A DNA stretch of 64,000 nt, from NCBI GenBank assembly GCA_029378245.1, contig JARKIF010000030.1:248001-312000 (forward strand), in the 5' to 3' direction. A program made the position numbers and the translations under genes. Below, piece by piece: positions 10,307 through 21,840 of this stretch; the stretch's first letter is position 1; each line of letters opens with the position of its first letter. Source of the DNA: Roridomyces roridus (Eukaryota; Basidiomycota; Agaricomycetes; Agaricales; Mycenaceae). The notes under the pieces were generated by a model. The model was not told where the DNA came from and ran no database searches. It saw only the letters and a list, made by a program, of their open reading frames with translations.

Positions 10307-11802
10307 ATGGCATCCCTCCCACCCGAGCTTGAAAAATCCATCTTTGAGCTTACCGCCTACTCGGAGCCCAAGTTCGTGCCGACATTGAAGCTGGTAGCGT
10401 GGCGTGTAAACGAATGGCAAGTTAATTGTGTGAATGCTCTTCAGTGGCCTTGACGACCTTCTAGGGTCAACAAATACTTGTACCGCATTCTCATGCTGCG
10501 TGGTCGGGAGACATACAACTACGACGGATGGGAGGACTACCCGTGCGACGACGATGCACTTTTCACAAGAGATCACCGGATCAGAAATTGATGAGATCGG
10601 GTAGGGAGGGGAGGGAGGGTCTGAGCATCCTTAATTCACTTTTTTTTCATAGGGTTCCAGGCCTCTCTGGCAGGCTTTCTGAGGCCTGCCTGGGGTCATT
10701 CAAAGTGCTTCTCGCAAGAATAGTAGGGGAAAATACAGATCTGATGAAAATTGCCAAATTTGGTCCTGTTCATCAATCATTGATGACAATAAATGTGTTC
10801 TCGCCGAGGTCATATGAGCATTCAGCACCAGGATGAACAGGCAAAAGCCATTCAAAGCCCTTGTGAACATTCTTGATGCTTTTCGGAGGCGCTCTGGGCT
10901 ACTGGTAGGGCTGGCAGCGCAAATTTGCAAGTGGCAGTGTGGGAATAAGATGCCAAAAAAGGAAATTGATGGCTTATGTAAAGAGGGAGGGAGGGGGCTT
11001 GCTGCCACTAATTCACTTTTCCAACCCGATGTCTTCGATTTCTGATCCGGTGATCTCTTGACTTTTCACGCGCCTCAAATCCATCCCTCCCTCGGTCCTG
11101 CGCGACAGCGTCCGCCATTTATACCTCGAGGTCATGCCAATCGACATGTGCCGGTATCTCCTGTCGACATGCACCGCAGTCGAGGATCTGTGGATCAACC
11201 AGTCCGACTCGTCGCTGCTTGATCTCGTTGCAGCCTTGCCGTTGCGAAGACTTCATTGTCATCTGGGATGTTTGTTCACACAGGCGCAGCTCGATTTTGG
11301 TCACCCGCTGTTCTCAAATCTGACACATATCGAATGGTTCTTTGGATTTCCGGGCAACCAAGAATTCAACCCATCGTCGTGGACAGGCTTGGCCTCTATT
11401 CCACACCTCACCCATCTGTCCTTCACTGAACCAGTCTTTTTGCCGCTGGTGCCGAGTCTGCTGCAAGACTGCAAACTTCTTCGCGTTCTGGTGTTTATAT
11501 TGGACAGTGACTGGATGGACGCCAACGAAGCGAGTGCCATGTTATCATCGACCACTCCGGGCCCGCATTTCCGATTTGTACTGATGGAATGCGCTGCCTT
11601 TGGCAAGGACTGGCGCTCCGGGGCGCTTGGACGTGGGGACTACTGGGATCGTGCAGAGGCTTTCGTTGCGAAGCGCATGTCCAACGAAATCGATCGTGCG
11701 TCCCACTGCCTTCTCGCGGTTTGTTCGAGACATCTTACACGATTTCTTTCAGCGGCTTTGTATGTGCTTGAACCTGACGAGAGCGTACTTATTTTCGATT
11801 GA
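10307..11802 (+). pseudogene. F-box-like gene disrupted by a MITE
   Basis: Exon 1 (10307-10416) encodes MASLPPELEKSIFEL, followed by an intron with a GCAAGT donor (10417-10464). Exon 2 continues VNKYLYRILML, then is broken at 10566 by a 495 bp element and resumes at 11069 with TRLKS. It runs to the stop at 11802 (...ALYVLEPDESVLIFD). Without the element and one target copy the frame is open (CDDDALF-TRLKS). Its close paralog at 18525 is intact. It lies head-to-head with the truncated F-box gene, 139 bp apart, sharing a promoter interval. The insertion puts a stop about 30 codons into exon 2, so only a short N-terminal peptide could be made. Confidence 0.85.
10566..11060. mobile_element. hAT-type MITE, 495 bp
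   Basis: Terminal inverted repeats of about 35 bp start CAAGAGATCACCGGATC and end with the complement GATCCGGTGATCTCTTG. The flanking 8 bp ACTTTTCA is duplicated (10558-10565 and 11061-11068). The 8 bp duplication and CA...TG ends are typical of hAT elements. An internal direct repeat (GGGAGGGAGGG...AATTCACTTTT) lies next to each end. No coding capacity. Confidence 0.9.
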
Positions 11803-12329
11803 ATGGAACTGTCTTCTCCTCTTGAAAAGGATCGAATCATATGTGAAATTCCCATCTGAGGGAGTGCTTGCTGACGCGGTCTTTTTATCACTGATAGCCC
11901 ACGCTTCCCGCTTCCCGCACATCACTTCGACGGGACCGTGACATGATTGAGAAGGTGCGCGGTCGGAAGTCCTATTATCCTCCCTCTAACCCAACTCTGA
12001 GCCAACCCAGGACAAATCGTTTGAACGTATCTCTGGTCATCGAGTCGTTCGCGATCATACAGCTGTCCTGGTCCGAATGAATTGTATGAGAGTCGATATC
12101 CAGGTTGTTCTACTCTCCCATCCTGTGAATTTTGAGACCTCCAAACTGCCATACCTGCCAGCGGCTTGACTGATTCTTCGTACCGCTATGTATACACAAT
12201 CGTTCCCATCGACCTGCTCGACCACAGTCTGTCCCACGTGTGAATAGACAGTTGACAGTTCTGAGTTCTGGCCAGGAAAGGGCCCATTGTCTCTTTCCCT
12301 CCCCTTCCCTCGCGTCCCCACGTCGCAAC

Positions 12330-13731
12330 ATGGGCAACGTCCTAGCGCTGCTAGGCAGCCCCAGCTTCGTCCCCGAACGTGATATACCTAACCTCACTGA
12401 CAAGGTGAGTCCACGTCCAATCCAATCCCTCACGCCATCCAACAGATCCCAAGGTCGTCGTCGTCACGGGCGGAAACACCGGCATCGGTTACCAGACAGT
12501 GAAGCAGCTCCTCCTCAAAAACGCGAAAGTCTACATCGCAGGGCGTTCGGCTGAGCGAGTTGCCGCTGCGATCGAGTCGCTGGAAACAGGGACAAATGGG
12601 AAGAAGGCGATTTTCTTGCAGCTTGATCTCAGTGACTTGAGGAGCGTACGCAAGGCGGCGGAGAGCTTTTTAGAGAAGGAGGGGAGGTTGGATATTCTTT
12701 TCAATAATGCGTGAGTCGCTTTTTGAGTGGACCTTGTGCACTCATGACAGGCCGGATGAACGAAAGTGGGGTCTTCAGTGGTCCTCCTGAGACGCTCACT
12801 GCTCAGGGACTGGATCTAGGTACGTGTATATCCCTGTCCTTCGACTATTTACCAAGAAACTGCTAGAGTTCGGAACGAACGTCCTGGGGCACTTTTTCTT
12901 TACCCAACTTCTCGTGCGTGGACTCACTTCATGATCCCCATCTCTCACAGTCACTCACATGAATAATGGATGTAGCTGCCCGCCTTGACGAAATCCTCCG
13001 AATACAACAAAGTGCCCGCACGGGTAATCAACACCTCGTCATTTTTTCATCCGTTTGCCCCTGGACCGGGGGTTGATTTTGTAACCGTCAAGGGTGGCCC
13101 GGAGCGGGATGCCTGGGTCAAGAAGGCTGGTGTCAACTTTGGAGCTCCCATGTGAGTACCCACCCTTTTGAACCTCTCAACATCGTCAACCTTGAATATT
13201 AATGATGACCAACACCGTTACAACAGGGGATTGTACGGACAGAGCAAGTTTGGAAATATCCTGGTCTCCAATTACTGGGCCAAGACGTACTCGGATGTAC
13301 TTGTAGCATGTGCGGTGCATCCTGGGTGGATCAAGAGTGATATCACAAGGTGGGCGTGTTGCTCGATTTCGTTTGAATTCCAGTACTCACGAGCGTACGT
13401 CTTTAGGCATCAGCCAGGATGGCAGCAGCGCTTCATATATTTCAGTCAGTACCCCACACCGTAGGTGTTTTTTTCCCCTGGTCTCACTATTCGAACAACT
13501 GATCTGGTCAGAATGGGCGCGTTGACACAACTGTGGGCTGGAACCGTTGCTACGCCGGCGCAGATCACTGGCGAGGCACGCAGATTTGTCGCAACGTTCG
13601 CTGGTTACTGATTCGTTCTGAAGTACCTCGTACCCTGGGGTCAAGTCGGCAAGCCGGACAAGCGCACGACGAATGGCAAGCTGGAGGAAGAGGTGATCGG
13701 GTTTCTGAAGGAGCAGATCCAGGGATTCTGA
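12330..13731 (+). CDS. Short-chain dehydrogenase/reductase (SDR), retinol-dehydrogenase-like
   Basis: The model has nine exons: join(12330..12404,12454..12710,12767..12819,12867..12913,12976..13151,13227..13349,13407..13460,13512..13575,13624..13731), 318 aa, all phases consistent. The N-terminal Rossmann motif VVVVTGGNTGIGYQT binds NAD(P)H; NNAG follows at about residue 108. The catalytic serine lies in VINTSS and the catalytic pair is in LYGQSK (YxxxK). HPGWI follows. The C-terminus ends with GQVGKPDKRT...KEQIQGF, as in fungal RDH/WW-oxidoreductase-like SDRs, which reduce or oxidise ketones and alcohols. The length is typical. The last intron (13576-13623) starts GCACGC, a GC donor. The gene is convergent with the F-box gene at 14139. 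The substrate cannot be predicted. Confidence 0.88.
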
Positions 13732-14138
13732 GCTGTGTGATACACTGTAGCGCCGCACATAGTATGGTAGAACTTGGAATGGTATTTACATAAAATCACG
13801 AGCAACCCTCATCCATCCCTTTCTTCTATCCGTCGACTTCAACACACTTTTATAAGTGAACGGTGGAAGAGTGTCCTCACTCGGCTGCAGTTTGCAGTAT
13901 GTAGTATCTCTCATTTATAAATTATCACAAGTAGGGACAGCGTGAATCACAATCCGATTCCGACGTTCTCGAGACCCACGCGACCAAACGGCAAGCGGGC
14001 GCGCCAGGTACATAAGTATCAGCCCGCTGGGGACCAGTTTTTCGGCTGTGCCATTCAAAAAAAGGAAAGCGACATTGTGCAATCTAGGAAGAGATTCAGC
14101 CTGATGATATACGGCGCGGAGAGATCGTCTTCACCTAT

Positions 14139-15731
14139 CTATACGTGCCCAGTTACTTTACAGCCCGGCAGGAGAGAAGCCATGTCTCCCCAGCATTGGT
14201 CGTACTCCACTGCCTCGCGTACGACGGTGGTCGCTGAAGTATCCCCATTCCAAGACCCGAGCAACGTTTCGATGTGCCGGAGGTTGGGAAACAGTCGGCC
14301 AATGAACGCTGCCACATCCGATGCGCTCGTGATGGGGGAGCCTCCAACGCCGAGGGTGTTCAGACTCCCCAGCGAACGCAGAGCTCCTGTATCGGAGTCG
14401 GCCGCGGAGATGGTCGCGTCAAATTCGATACAGAGCTTTTTAAGGCGCGGGCAGTATTCCGTGAAGGACGCCAAGCAGAGGAGCGTCGCGCGAGGAGAGG
14501 GACAACCGTATTCGGAGGATAATTCAATGGACTCGATGTGAGGCCATGAACGAGCCATGTCGGTGAAAGTGGCATTATCCAGATCGATCCCGAAACGGGA
14601 AAAGATGGAGACGGATGTGAGGTTGATAAATGAGAAGAGGCTGCGTAGGGACGATGATCGAATAAGATGATCGGTGGGGTCCAAGGAAGAGTAGTCGTCG
14701 TCCAATGAGAACTCCTTCAAGGAGTGGTGGGAAAGCCCACCGCCGGCCACGGCGGAAAGCAGGCGGTCAACTTCGTCCGGGGTCGAATAAGGCGAGGCGT
14801 CCACCGTCAATTGTGTCAGCGGACTTTTATTTCCCCAATCGAGAAAACGACAAAGAGAGTCGATTTCAGCGGAAAGCTTCAACGTCTGAAGGGCCGGAAA
14901 CAGGGCTTCGTCGGCAGCAATTGCCCAGAGAAAACCGTCCGGGATGTCGCCGAGCCTTAAATACTGTAGGCGTGGCAAGCGAGCGAGGTGCTCGAGTGCA
15001 TTGGGCTGAAGGGTCCCTGTGGAGAACCGTTCGATGCTCCATAGGCTGCGTACACACGCGGATAACGCGGAGAGTGCGTCTGATCCACGAGGGAAGACAT
15101 TCAAGTCCGTCAGCTGGGGACACCGGATGGCAAGGCTCGCCAGTAGCGTTGCTGCGGCGACAGATGGGAATGGGATGAAGAGGGTGGTGATCTGAGGCGA
15201 AAGGAACCCATTAATGCCGTCAAAATCCGTCGTTTCGTGCAGCCAGTGGATCCCTCGGAGATTTGGCAGCATGTTTTCGAGAAGAATGATGCTCGAAAAC
15301 ATGGCCGAAAGATCAGCGCGCTGGGCGTCGGAGGAGATATTTTTAATGAACGGTGCGTAAAAGGAGATTCTCTCGAAATCTGACTCTTTCAGACGGCGAG
15401 TGGGGCGCTACGTGTGATCTGAGCCTGATGGACATTGACACCACAAGCAGATGCGCCGTACCATGCTGTATTTCATCGAGTATGCGCTGCGTGGGGCTTG
15501 TGTCACTGTCACAACGAACGAGTCCGCGGGGAACAACATGAATATATTGATCAAAGCCACGGAGTCCCAGAGCAGTTGCAGTGCGTGGATGGAAAACACC
15601 TTCGACGTCCTTGCAAGGACAGCAAGGTCTCCGCGCTTCACCCTCGGCACGCTGAATAGGGGATCCTTTGGGCCATATACATGGGAGCATACCACGCCAA
15701 CGAGTTCCGGGATCTGCAGGCAGCGATGCAT
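14139..15731 (-). CDS. F-box/LRR protein (intact copy)
   Basis: The model is complement(join(14139..15407,15462..15731)), 512 aa, one 54 bp intron (GTACGG...CGTAG). The start MHRCLQIPELVGVVC with DLAVLARTSKVFS and LLWDSVALI is the short N-terminal F-box found in many mushroom proteins. The rest is a chain of leucine-rich segments (LPNLRGIHWL, LPRLQYLRLGDIP, LPALQ-type repeats, LFPNLRHIETL). Such proteins act as substrate adaptors of SCF ubiquitin ligases; the target is unknown. An upstream in-frame Met exists but the F-box start is the natural one. A truncated paralog lies at 9568-10167. Upstream, in the opposite direction, are a BTB gene and the partner F-box gene at 18525. Confidence 0.85.
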
Positions 15732-16077
15732 GTCGTGGCAAAAAGAGTAAAGAAATGCTGACTCAAGGCCGGCTAAACGGGGCGATGGGGCGATCAACTC
15801 TTTCTGCTTCCGACACATGCTGCCGTCACCCGTGCCGGCGCCGCTTTTTCCTGACGACCGACTCGGACCTGAAATGAAGTCTCTTAGCGGCCTGGGTGCT
15901 TCAGCCAGATCGGACCCTGCTCGAAAACAAGACAATCGCTGCCATTCCGGATGAGGTTCTTGTCAAGGGGACAAAGACACCCAAGACGCCGTGCCCTCAA
16001 AGAACCTTTGTCTTAACAAAGGAGCAGACGTGCACCGGTCTTTGTCCGCAGTGCCTCGTGCCTTGTGTTTGGAGAAT

Positions 16078-16086
16078 CTTTATATA
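16078..16086 (+). promoter_or_regulatory. TATA-like element of the BTB gene
   Basis: TTTATATAAT lies about 65 bp before the ATG at 16149, a usual TATA distance in this window. Confidence 0.45.
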
Positions 16087-16148
16087 ATGATAGTCGCGCC
16101 CACAAAGAAGATCCAGACCCCACCCCACCCTTTCCCTTTCCCTCATCG

Positions 16149-17841
16149 ATGGCGTTCCTCATGATCAAGTCCTCTGGCGACGAGCTAACGCTCAACGGCG
16201 TCAAGTCCACCTTCACCATCGACATCCCCCAAGAAAGGTCCACCGACGTCGCTGGCGCTCTCACACCAGTCTGCGGCTGGGGCTGGCGCTTTTCGTGCTC
16301 AGTCGACTCCGAGGCCAACTCTTCGTCCCCTCGCCTGCTCGACGACGACTTCAGGCCCGTCCCTTGGCGGCGCCTCACCCTCTTTTTTCACCCAGACCTC
16401 ATCAGGAGCGCAGCCTATGGGCATATCACATTCAGCGTGGCGGTGGAGAATCTTAACCCACTCGACGACACACCGGTCTGGAGAGACTACGATCTTCCTA
16501 CGAACGATACATCTGCGACCATCGGAGTGTATATCCGCCGTAGGGCCGCAACGGGCCCGGCGACGATCTCCATCTCAGTCGAGTTCCCGACCAGCCTGGG
16601 AATCTCGCTCACACGCCCCCTGGATGGCCGCGCAGAGACCGCCCTCGCCGAAACCATCCACGGAAAGGAGATCGTCGACGTCAAATTCTACGCCTACAGC
16701 CGTGTGGGAGAGTCGTACGTCGCGCGCCCGCGCCCCATGTTCGCGAAGATGTCGCTTTTGAAGGGACACTCGGTTGGGTTGGACGAGTGTAAGGTCTTTC
16801 TTGCCTATTTGCAAAGCTCTTCTGATTTACTCGATAGATCTGGACACGAAGGGCTTCAAAGAATCGAAGTTGGTGGACCTTGATGCGGACGAGGTCCAAC
16901 ATGCCGAAGAGCTGTTCACGGACTACGACTACATGTCTGACAGCGACCTGGACTCGGATGTCGACGACGAAGAGGACAATGTTCAGACGTCGGAACCTCA
17001 ATCCGAGCCCGATCCACAAGCGTCCAGCTCACGCACCCTTCTACCATCCCCGCGTCGGATGGGTCAAGTGGTCTTTATCAAAGGGCATGCGTATAATACG
17101 TGAGCGTCGGAATTCAGGTTGCGGAGATATATTCAGTCAATCTCTCAGATGGAACGCCCTCCTGTACTACCTCTACACCAAGAAGATCGAGTTCCGAGCC
17201 CCCGGAGAACGAGGGCCGGCTGAGGAGTCAGCGACGCCAAAATGCTCTCCCAAGTCCATGTACAAGCTAGCCGATTATGTGAGTCTGGTTGGCACTGTCT
17301 GTATCTGGGAGCGCTGACCTGGTCGTGCAGCTCGAGTTGACAGAACTCAAATCCCTCGCCCTCGCCTCTCTTCGGTCGCAATTGACCACGGGAAACATTG
17401 TGCGAGAGGCGTTCTCTACCTTTACATCTATGTGCGCCCCCAATCTCGTCCAACGATGATTTATTGATCAATGGGGTTAATAGGTTTACCGAGATCCAAG
17501 ACCTCGAAGTCGAGTTTCTCCTCGGCCATTTGTCTGAACTGGGACCGGACATGGCAACGATGCTCCAACGGGTGTGCAAGGACTACAGTCCCCACTGTTT
17601 CTCCGTTTTGTGGAAGGTTGCCTGTCGAACGCCAATGGATTTCATCGAAATACAAGCCCCTATCCAGGGAGAACCTCCGGTCAAGCGTGGCGGGAAGAAA
17701 GGATTGGGGAAAAAGAAAGGGGTGCGTCATTCGCCGGGAGTAGAATGCGTTCTGACGGAGACAACCTGTAACTCAAAGAAATCGACTGGGCAACTGACTA
17801 CCCCTGAGCCTACGGGTTCCTTCTTCCTTAGGAGTGGCTAA
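16149..17841 (+). CDS. BTB/POZ domain protein with N-terminal MATH-like region
   Basis: The model is join(16149..16788,16838..17099,17149..17278,17331..17431,17484..17841), 496 aa. The first 200 residues are a beta-rich region resembling the MATH-like part of agaricomycete BTB proteins (TFTIDIPQ, WGWRFSCSVD). The BTB fold follows in pieces: MFAKMSLLKGHSVGLDEYL, an acidic disordered insert (SDSDLDSDVDDEED), RMGQVVFIKGHAYNTWNALLYYLYTKKIEF and SMYKLADYLELTELKSLAL. The C-terminus is basic (KRGGKKGLGKKKG). BTB domains dimerise and often bind Cullin-3. A 57 bp in-frame segment at 17722-17778 (GTGCGT...AAAG) could also be an intron, shortening the tail without changing frame. The gene sits between two F-box genes whose paralogs are adjacent to each other at 10.2 kb, so it is probably an insertion into the pair. 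Confidence 0.8.
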
Positions 17842-17994
17842 TACCAATTCAATCCTGCGGCGTGCGCTTCATTTACATAAAATGTTACTTTACGTTTCTG
17901 TGAACATGATCGGTGCCCAGAACTTGCGGTCCCCATCAAACTATGTTCCTTCGGCGCATAGGGAATTTCAGGGATTTCTTCCTACGCTGACATG

Positions 17995-18235
17995 ACTGTG
18001 TGCGTCCGGGCAGTTTGCCCCGCTCGAGAGCCTGAATAATCTCGACGTGGAGACGTCGCCTATTGGGGACGCGGACGTGCATCCAACTTCCAAGCTGCGG
18101 CCCGCATATTTTCCCGCGTTTGATCACGCTCGAGACGCTGGGTGCCTCGTTGGAGGGGGGGACGGAGCGGGAGGAGGGGTTAGTGCCGGGAGTACTCGAG
18201 GATGACTCTCATTGGAAAAGGTAGCGAGCATTTTG
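17995..18235 (+). pseudogene. Decayed 3' tail of an F-box/LRR gene
   Basis: The plus strand encodes, in two frames, PLESLNNLDVETSPIGD followed by IFPRLITLETLGASLEGG and a tail ending LEDDSHWKR and stop. These match the last LRR segments of the F-box protein at 14139 (LNTLGVGGSPI, LFPNLRHIETL). A frameshift separates the two halves and no N-terminal part is nearby. The remnant is in opposite orientation to the intact gene. Confidence 0.55.
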
Positions 18236-18524
18236 AACTCGCCCGGAGGCGACGGCGTAGATCACATAAAATGGACGGATGGAATCAGTTGACAGTAGGT
18301 ACTCGGTGGATTCGGGAATAAGAGATCGGCCATATTTGGGCGAGAGATGAGACGAGTTAAATTGAAGATTCTACAGGTATCATGCTCGGCACGCAGGGCA
18401 AGTCTTCTAATCTAACAATTTGAACTCTTGAAAGTCACGCCCAGAGACTTCGCCGAAAAGCCGTTGCACTGTTTGCTCCTGCTTTTCCATCTCTGACCGC
18501 AACCACGACCATCTCCCTACAGTC

Positions 18525-19499
18525 ATGGCATCCCTTCCCCCCGAGCTCGAAAAATCTATCTTTGAGCTCACCGCCTACTCGGAGCCCAAGTTCGTGCCGA
18601 CACTGAAGCTCGTGGCGTGGCGTGTAAACGAATGGCAAGTCGATTCTGCGATTCCTCTTCAGTGTTTGAAGTCCTTCTAGGGTCAACAAATACTTGTACC
18701 GCGTTCTCATGCTGCGGGGAAGAGAGACGTACAATCACGAAGTGTGGCAGGACTACCCCTGCGACGTTTTTACGCGTCTCAAATCCATCCCGCCCTCGGT
18801 CCTGCGCGACAGCATCCGCCATTTATACCTCGAGCTCATGCCAATCGACATGTGCCGGTATTTGCTGTCGACCTGCACCGCAGTCGAGGATCTGTGGATC
18901 AACCAGGCCGACTCATCGCTGCTTGACCTTGTCGCAGCCTTGCCGTTGCGACGCCTCCATTGTCATCCGGTGCAGTTGTTTTCCACACAGGAGCAGCTGG
19001 ACTTTGGTCACCCGCTGTTCTCGAATTTGACACATCTCGAATTGTTCGTGGTACTTCCAGAATTCAACCCCTCGTCGTGGATCGGCTTGACCACCATTCC
19101 ACACCTCACCCACCTGTCCTTCAGTGATGCAGTCTCGTTACCACTGGCGCCGAGTCTGCTGCAGGACTGTAAACTTCTTCGCGTTCTGGTGTTCATATTT
19201 GACCCAGACTGGATGGAACCCGAAGATGCCAGTGTCGTGTCATCTATCGCTCCGCAGGATTTGCGATTTGTACAGATGGAATGCTCTGCCTTTGGCAAGG
19301 ACTGGCGCTCCGGAGCGCTCGGGCGAGGGGACTACTGGGATCGTGCAGATGCTTTCATCGCAAAGCGCATGTCCAAGGAAATTGATCGTGCGTCGCACTG
19401 CCTTCCCCGTTTGTTCGAGACATCTTACACGAGTTCCAACTTCCCCCAGCTGCTTTGTATGTGCTTGAAGGGGACCAGAGCGTTCTCATCGTCGATTGA
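18525..19499 (+). CDS. F-box-like protein (intact partner copy)
   Basis: The model is join(18525..18634,18681..19408,19450..19499), 295 aa. It begins MASLPPELEKSIFEL, a short F-box-like start, and continues LVAWRVNEW|VNKYLYRVLML. Later segments (DSIRHLYLELMP, LPLRRLHCH, LTHLSFSDA, LLRVLVFIFD, GRGDYWDRAD) are typical of a mushroom F-box family. Intron 1 has a GCAAGT donor, as in the disrupted paralog at 10307. The last 41 bp intron is inferred because splicing yields ALYVLEGDQSVLIVD, matching the paralog's C-terminus; without it the frame runs to 19581 with an unrelated tail. Family function is assumed to be SCF substrate recognition, not shown. Confidence 0.75.
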
Positions 19500-19649
19500 A
19501 TCCAACAATACCATATTTATCTTGAATACTCGTCCGTTGGCTAGCTGTGTCCATGGATATAACACACCAGCAGCCAGGTGAGCAGCGAGCTCGTCCGAGG
19601 CAAATCCAGGATCACAGTTGGCCGAATAAACACGAGGAACACGGTTCGT

Positions 19650-21748
19650 TCAGAAGCCTTCCCCAGATATCCACCGCTGCATAAGATCCAACGCCTCCTT
19701 TGGCTTATCGTACGGAACCTGCAAGCAGTGAGTCCACGCCCGCCAAGTTGCATCGAGAACGCACCATATGCCCCGCAGCATCAATCGTCATAAAAGTCAA
19801 CCCATTCGCACTCCTCACCAACCCCGCTCTCACTTTGTCGCCCGTGAAGTTCCCACCAACAGCCCAGGGCCTCAGCTCCTCCTTATTAAACGCCTCCCGC
19901 CCACTCCACTCCAACGCAAGTGTCCACCGCTCATTGCCCACCCAATTACATATCCAATCATACGTCCCCACGTAGATGAGCACGCGCACCCCGCGTTCGA
20001 GGAGTGCGCCGAGGTAGTCTTCAGTGGGGCGGAGGCCATCCAGGTGGGCGTTGAAGGCGGCACCGACGATGGGTGAGCAGGAAGAGAAGTTGGTTGGGAC
20101 GGCGGGGTCAACGCCCAGAGATTGTCGGACGGAAGGGAGGGAGAGGTAGTTGGATATGTGCCTGAGCGTAGATAGATGAGCGAGGGGAGAATGCAAGGAA
20201 GTAAGGACTTGCCTGGTAACAGGGTAACACAAATCCTCCATGCCCTTCGCGTCGCAAGGCTGAGATATATCGTACGGATTCCGTTCTGATGTATCCTTAG
20301 AAGGGGAAGCAGTGGAGCGGAATGTGGACGTACCGGACAGCCAGAACGGCACCTCAAGATGAGTCTCGCAAAAAGCACCGGCGGCAACACAGTCGACCGC
20401 GTCGAACTTGTCCACGCAGGATTCCTTCAATCTCTTCTCGCATCGATGGATCTAGGTGCAGGTTAATCAACGGGTCGAAGATTGAGCCAGTCCACGTACC
20501 ATCTGCTTCATGCGAACACATTCCCTGGATCGATATTAACAAACGACGATTGGGAATGAATTCAACAGACTCACGCAACGCTCAGTGTAGGCGGCACTGA
20601 AGCGGAAGTACACTGCATGTCGAAGGAAGAAGTCATTTGGTGGTAAAAGTCCGTGATTCCGTTTCCTGAAAAAATCAATGCCCGTGCTAGTTATTCACCG
20701 ACACGCACCAAGCATGACAGACTTGAGGTTGACGGGTGTGAATCCATCGGCGAGAAACTTGGCGTTTTGGTCGTAGACTTCAGCAGCAAAGACGGGGACA
20801 TAGCGGCCCTGCAAGATTCGGTCAGAGTGCGCGTGATAATGCTCGTACGACGCACCCCGTATGATTCACCCGCCATGTGGAACGCCCGCCCTTTGAACTT
20901 TGTAAAGTGCTCGAAAAACAGAAAGACGAAAGCTGCGATATCTTTGGCCGCCTCTTCGGTCGTGCTCTGGAACGATGCGTGTGAGGTGATGTCACTGCGG
21001 GCAAAGGGGAAACTGACGACGCTCTCCCCGTAGTCGGCATAACTGAAGCCGACGCCGATAGGTTGGTCAACAAAGAAGATGTTTGCGTTTGTGTTCCAGC
21101 TTTCAGGATGGAAGGACGGCCCGTTGGCGTCCGAGATGCGGCAGGGGCCTGCGATATCCGAAGTGAGTATAGAGAGAAAAGGAGGGAAACGGGGACGCAC
21201 CAAGTTCCATGAACAGTCCGAGACTGGAGCTGCACCCAGGGCCTCCGGTGGAAATCAGTGAAGTTGTTGGCCGAGCAGGCACTGGCACGCACCTCCGTTG
21301 GTCCAAAAAATCACGTCGTCCGTGTCAGGGTCGTTCCTGCTCTCGAAAAAGTAAAAGAATATATGCCGCGCTTCAATGTCGATGTATCCCGTGTAGGCGC
21401 TGATCTTCCGTCAAGTCATACTCTCTCCCTTATCGAAGCAGAGGAACGCACCTGGCAGTCTCATCGCAGAACACGCTCTTCTTGATACGGAGGTTGTAGT
21501 TTGGGAACGCGGGGTGACCCAAGACGCTGAATTGTGTGTCTGATAGCGCGCTCAGGTCCTCCATAGGCGTGAATAGGCCGTCATCGTATGCGGCCACCCT
21601 GAGATAAGGACGTGCCGCGTCAGTGGACTGCCTCGTCCTGCCAGTCGAGGGATCGGTACCTGCTGGTGCGAGATGTTGTATTGAACACCGTCTGGGACGC
21701 GAGGGAGGAGAGAAAGTGGAGGAACAAGACCACCCAGAATGTCGACAT
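19650..21748 (-). CDS. Secreted serine carboxypeptidase (peptidase family S10)
   Basis: A twelve-exon model: complement(join(19650..19718,19765..20161,20213..20285,20334..20451,20500..20524,20575..20665,20709..20808,20856..21148,21201..21242,21293..21399,21452..21598,21660..21748)), 516 aa. S10 enzymes remove C-terminal residues from peptides at acidic pH. The start gives a signal peptide (MSTFWVVLFLHFLSSLAS). Family landmarks in order: FWTNGGPGCSSSLGLF, FVDQPIGVGFSY, catalytic Ser224 in GESYGGRYVPVF, NGITDFYHQM, NPYDISQPC, Asp430 in GTYDWICNW, and His493 in DAAGHMVPYD. The length is typical. The intron at 20162-20212 has a GCAAGT donor. One 48 bp in-frame intron (20286-20333) is optional. 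It diverges from another secreted-protein gene 92 bp away. It is probably a vacuolar/extracellular carboxypeptidase Y-like nutritional enzyme. Confidence 0.92.
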
Positions 21749-21840
21749 GGTGGTGGCAGGTCAGCGCGGGTCTCGGCCGAAAGAATGCCGATGCTTACGT
21801 AAGGCCGACCGCCTTACCACCACTCGCATCCCTTACCACG
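21749..21840. promoter_or_regulatory. 92 bp divergent promoter interval with a CTTACGTAAG palindrome
   Basis: Two secreted-protein genes start on opposite strands only 92 bp apart. CTTACGTAAG (21794-21803) sits near the middle. TTACGTAA is a known binding sequence of fungal bZIP (Yap-type) factors. The interval is too short for two independent promoters, so joint control is likely. Confidence 0.45.

Noticed and set aside
19541..19581. Longer C-terminus of the F-box gene at 18525
   Set aside because: The unspliced frame gives a tail unlike the paralog; a 41 bp intron restores the paralog's ending at 19499.
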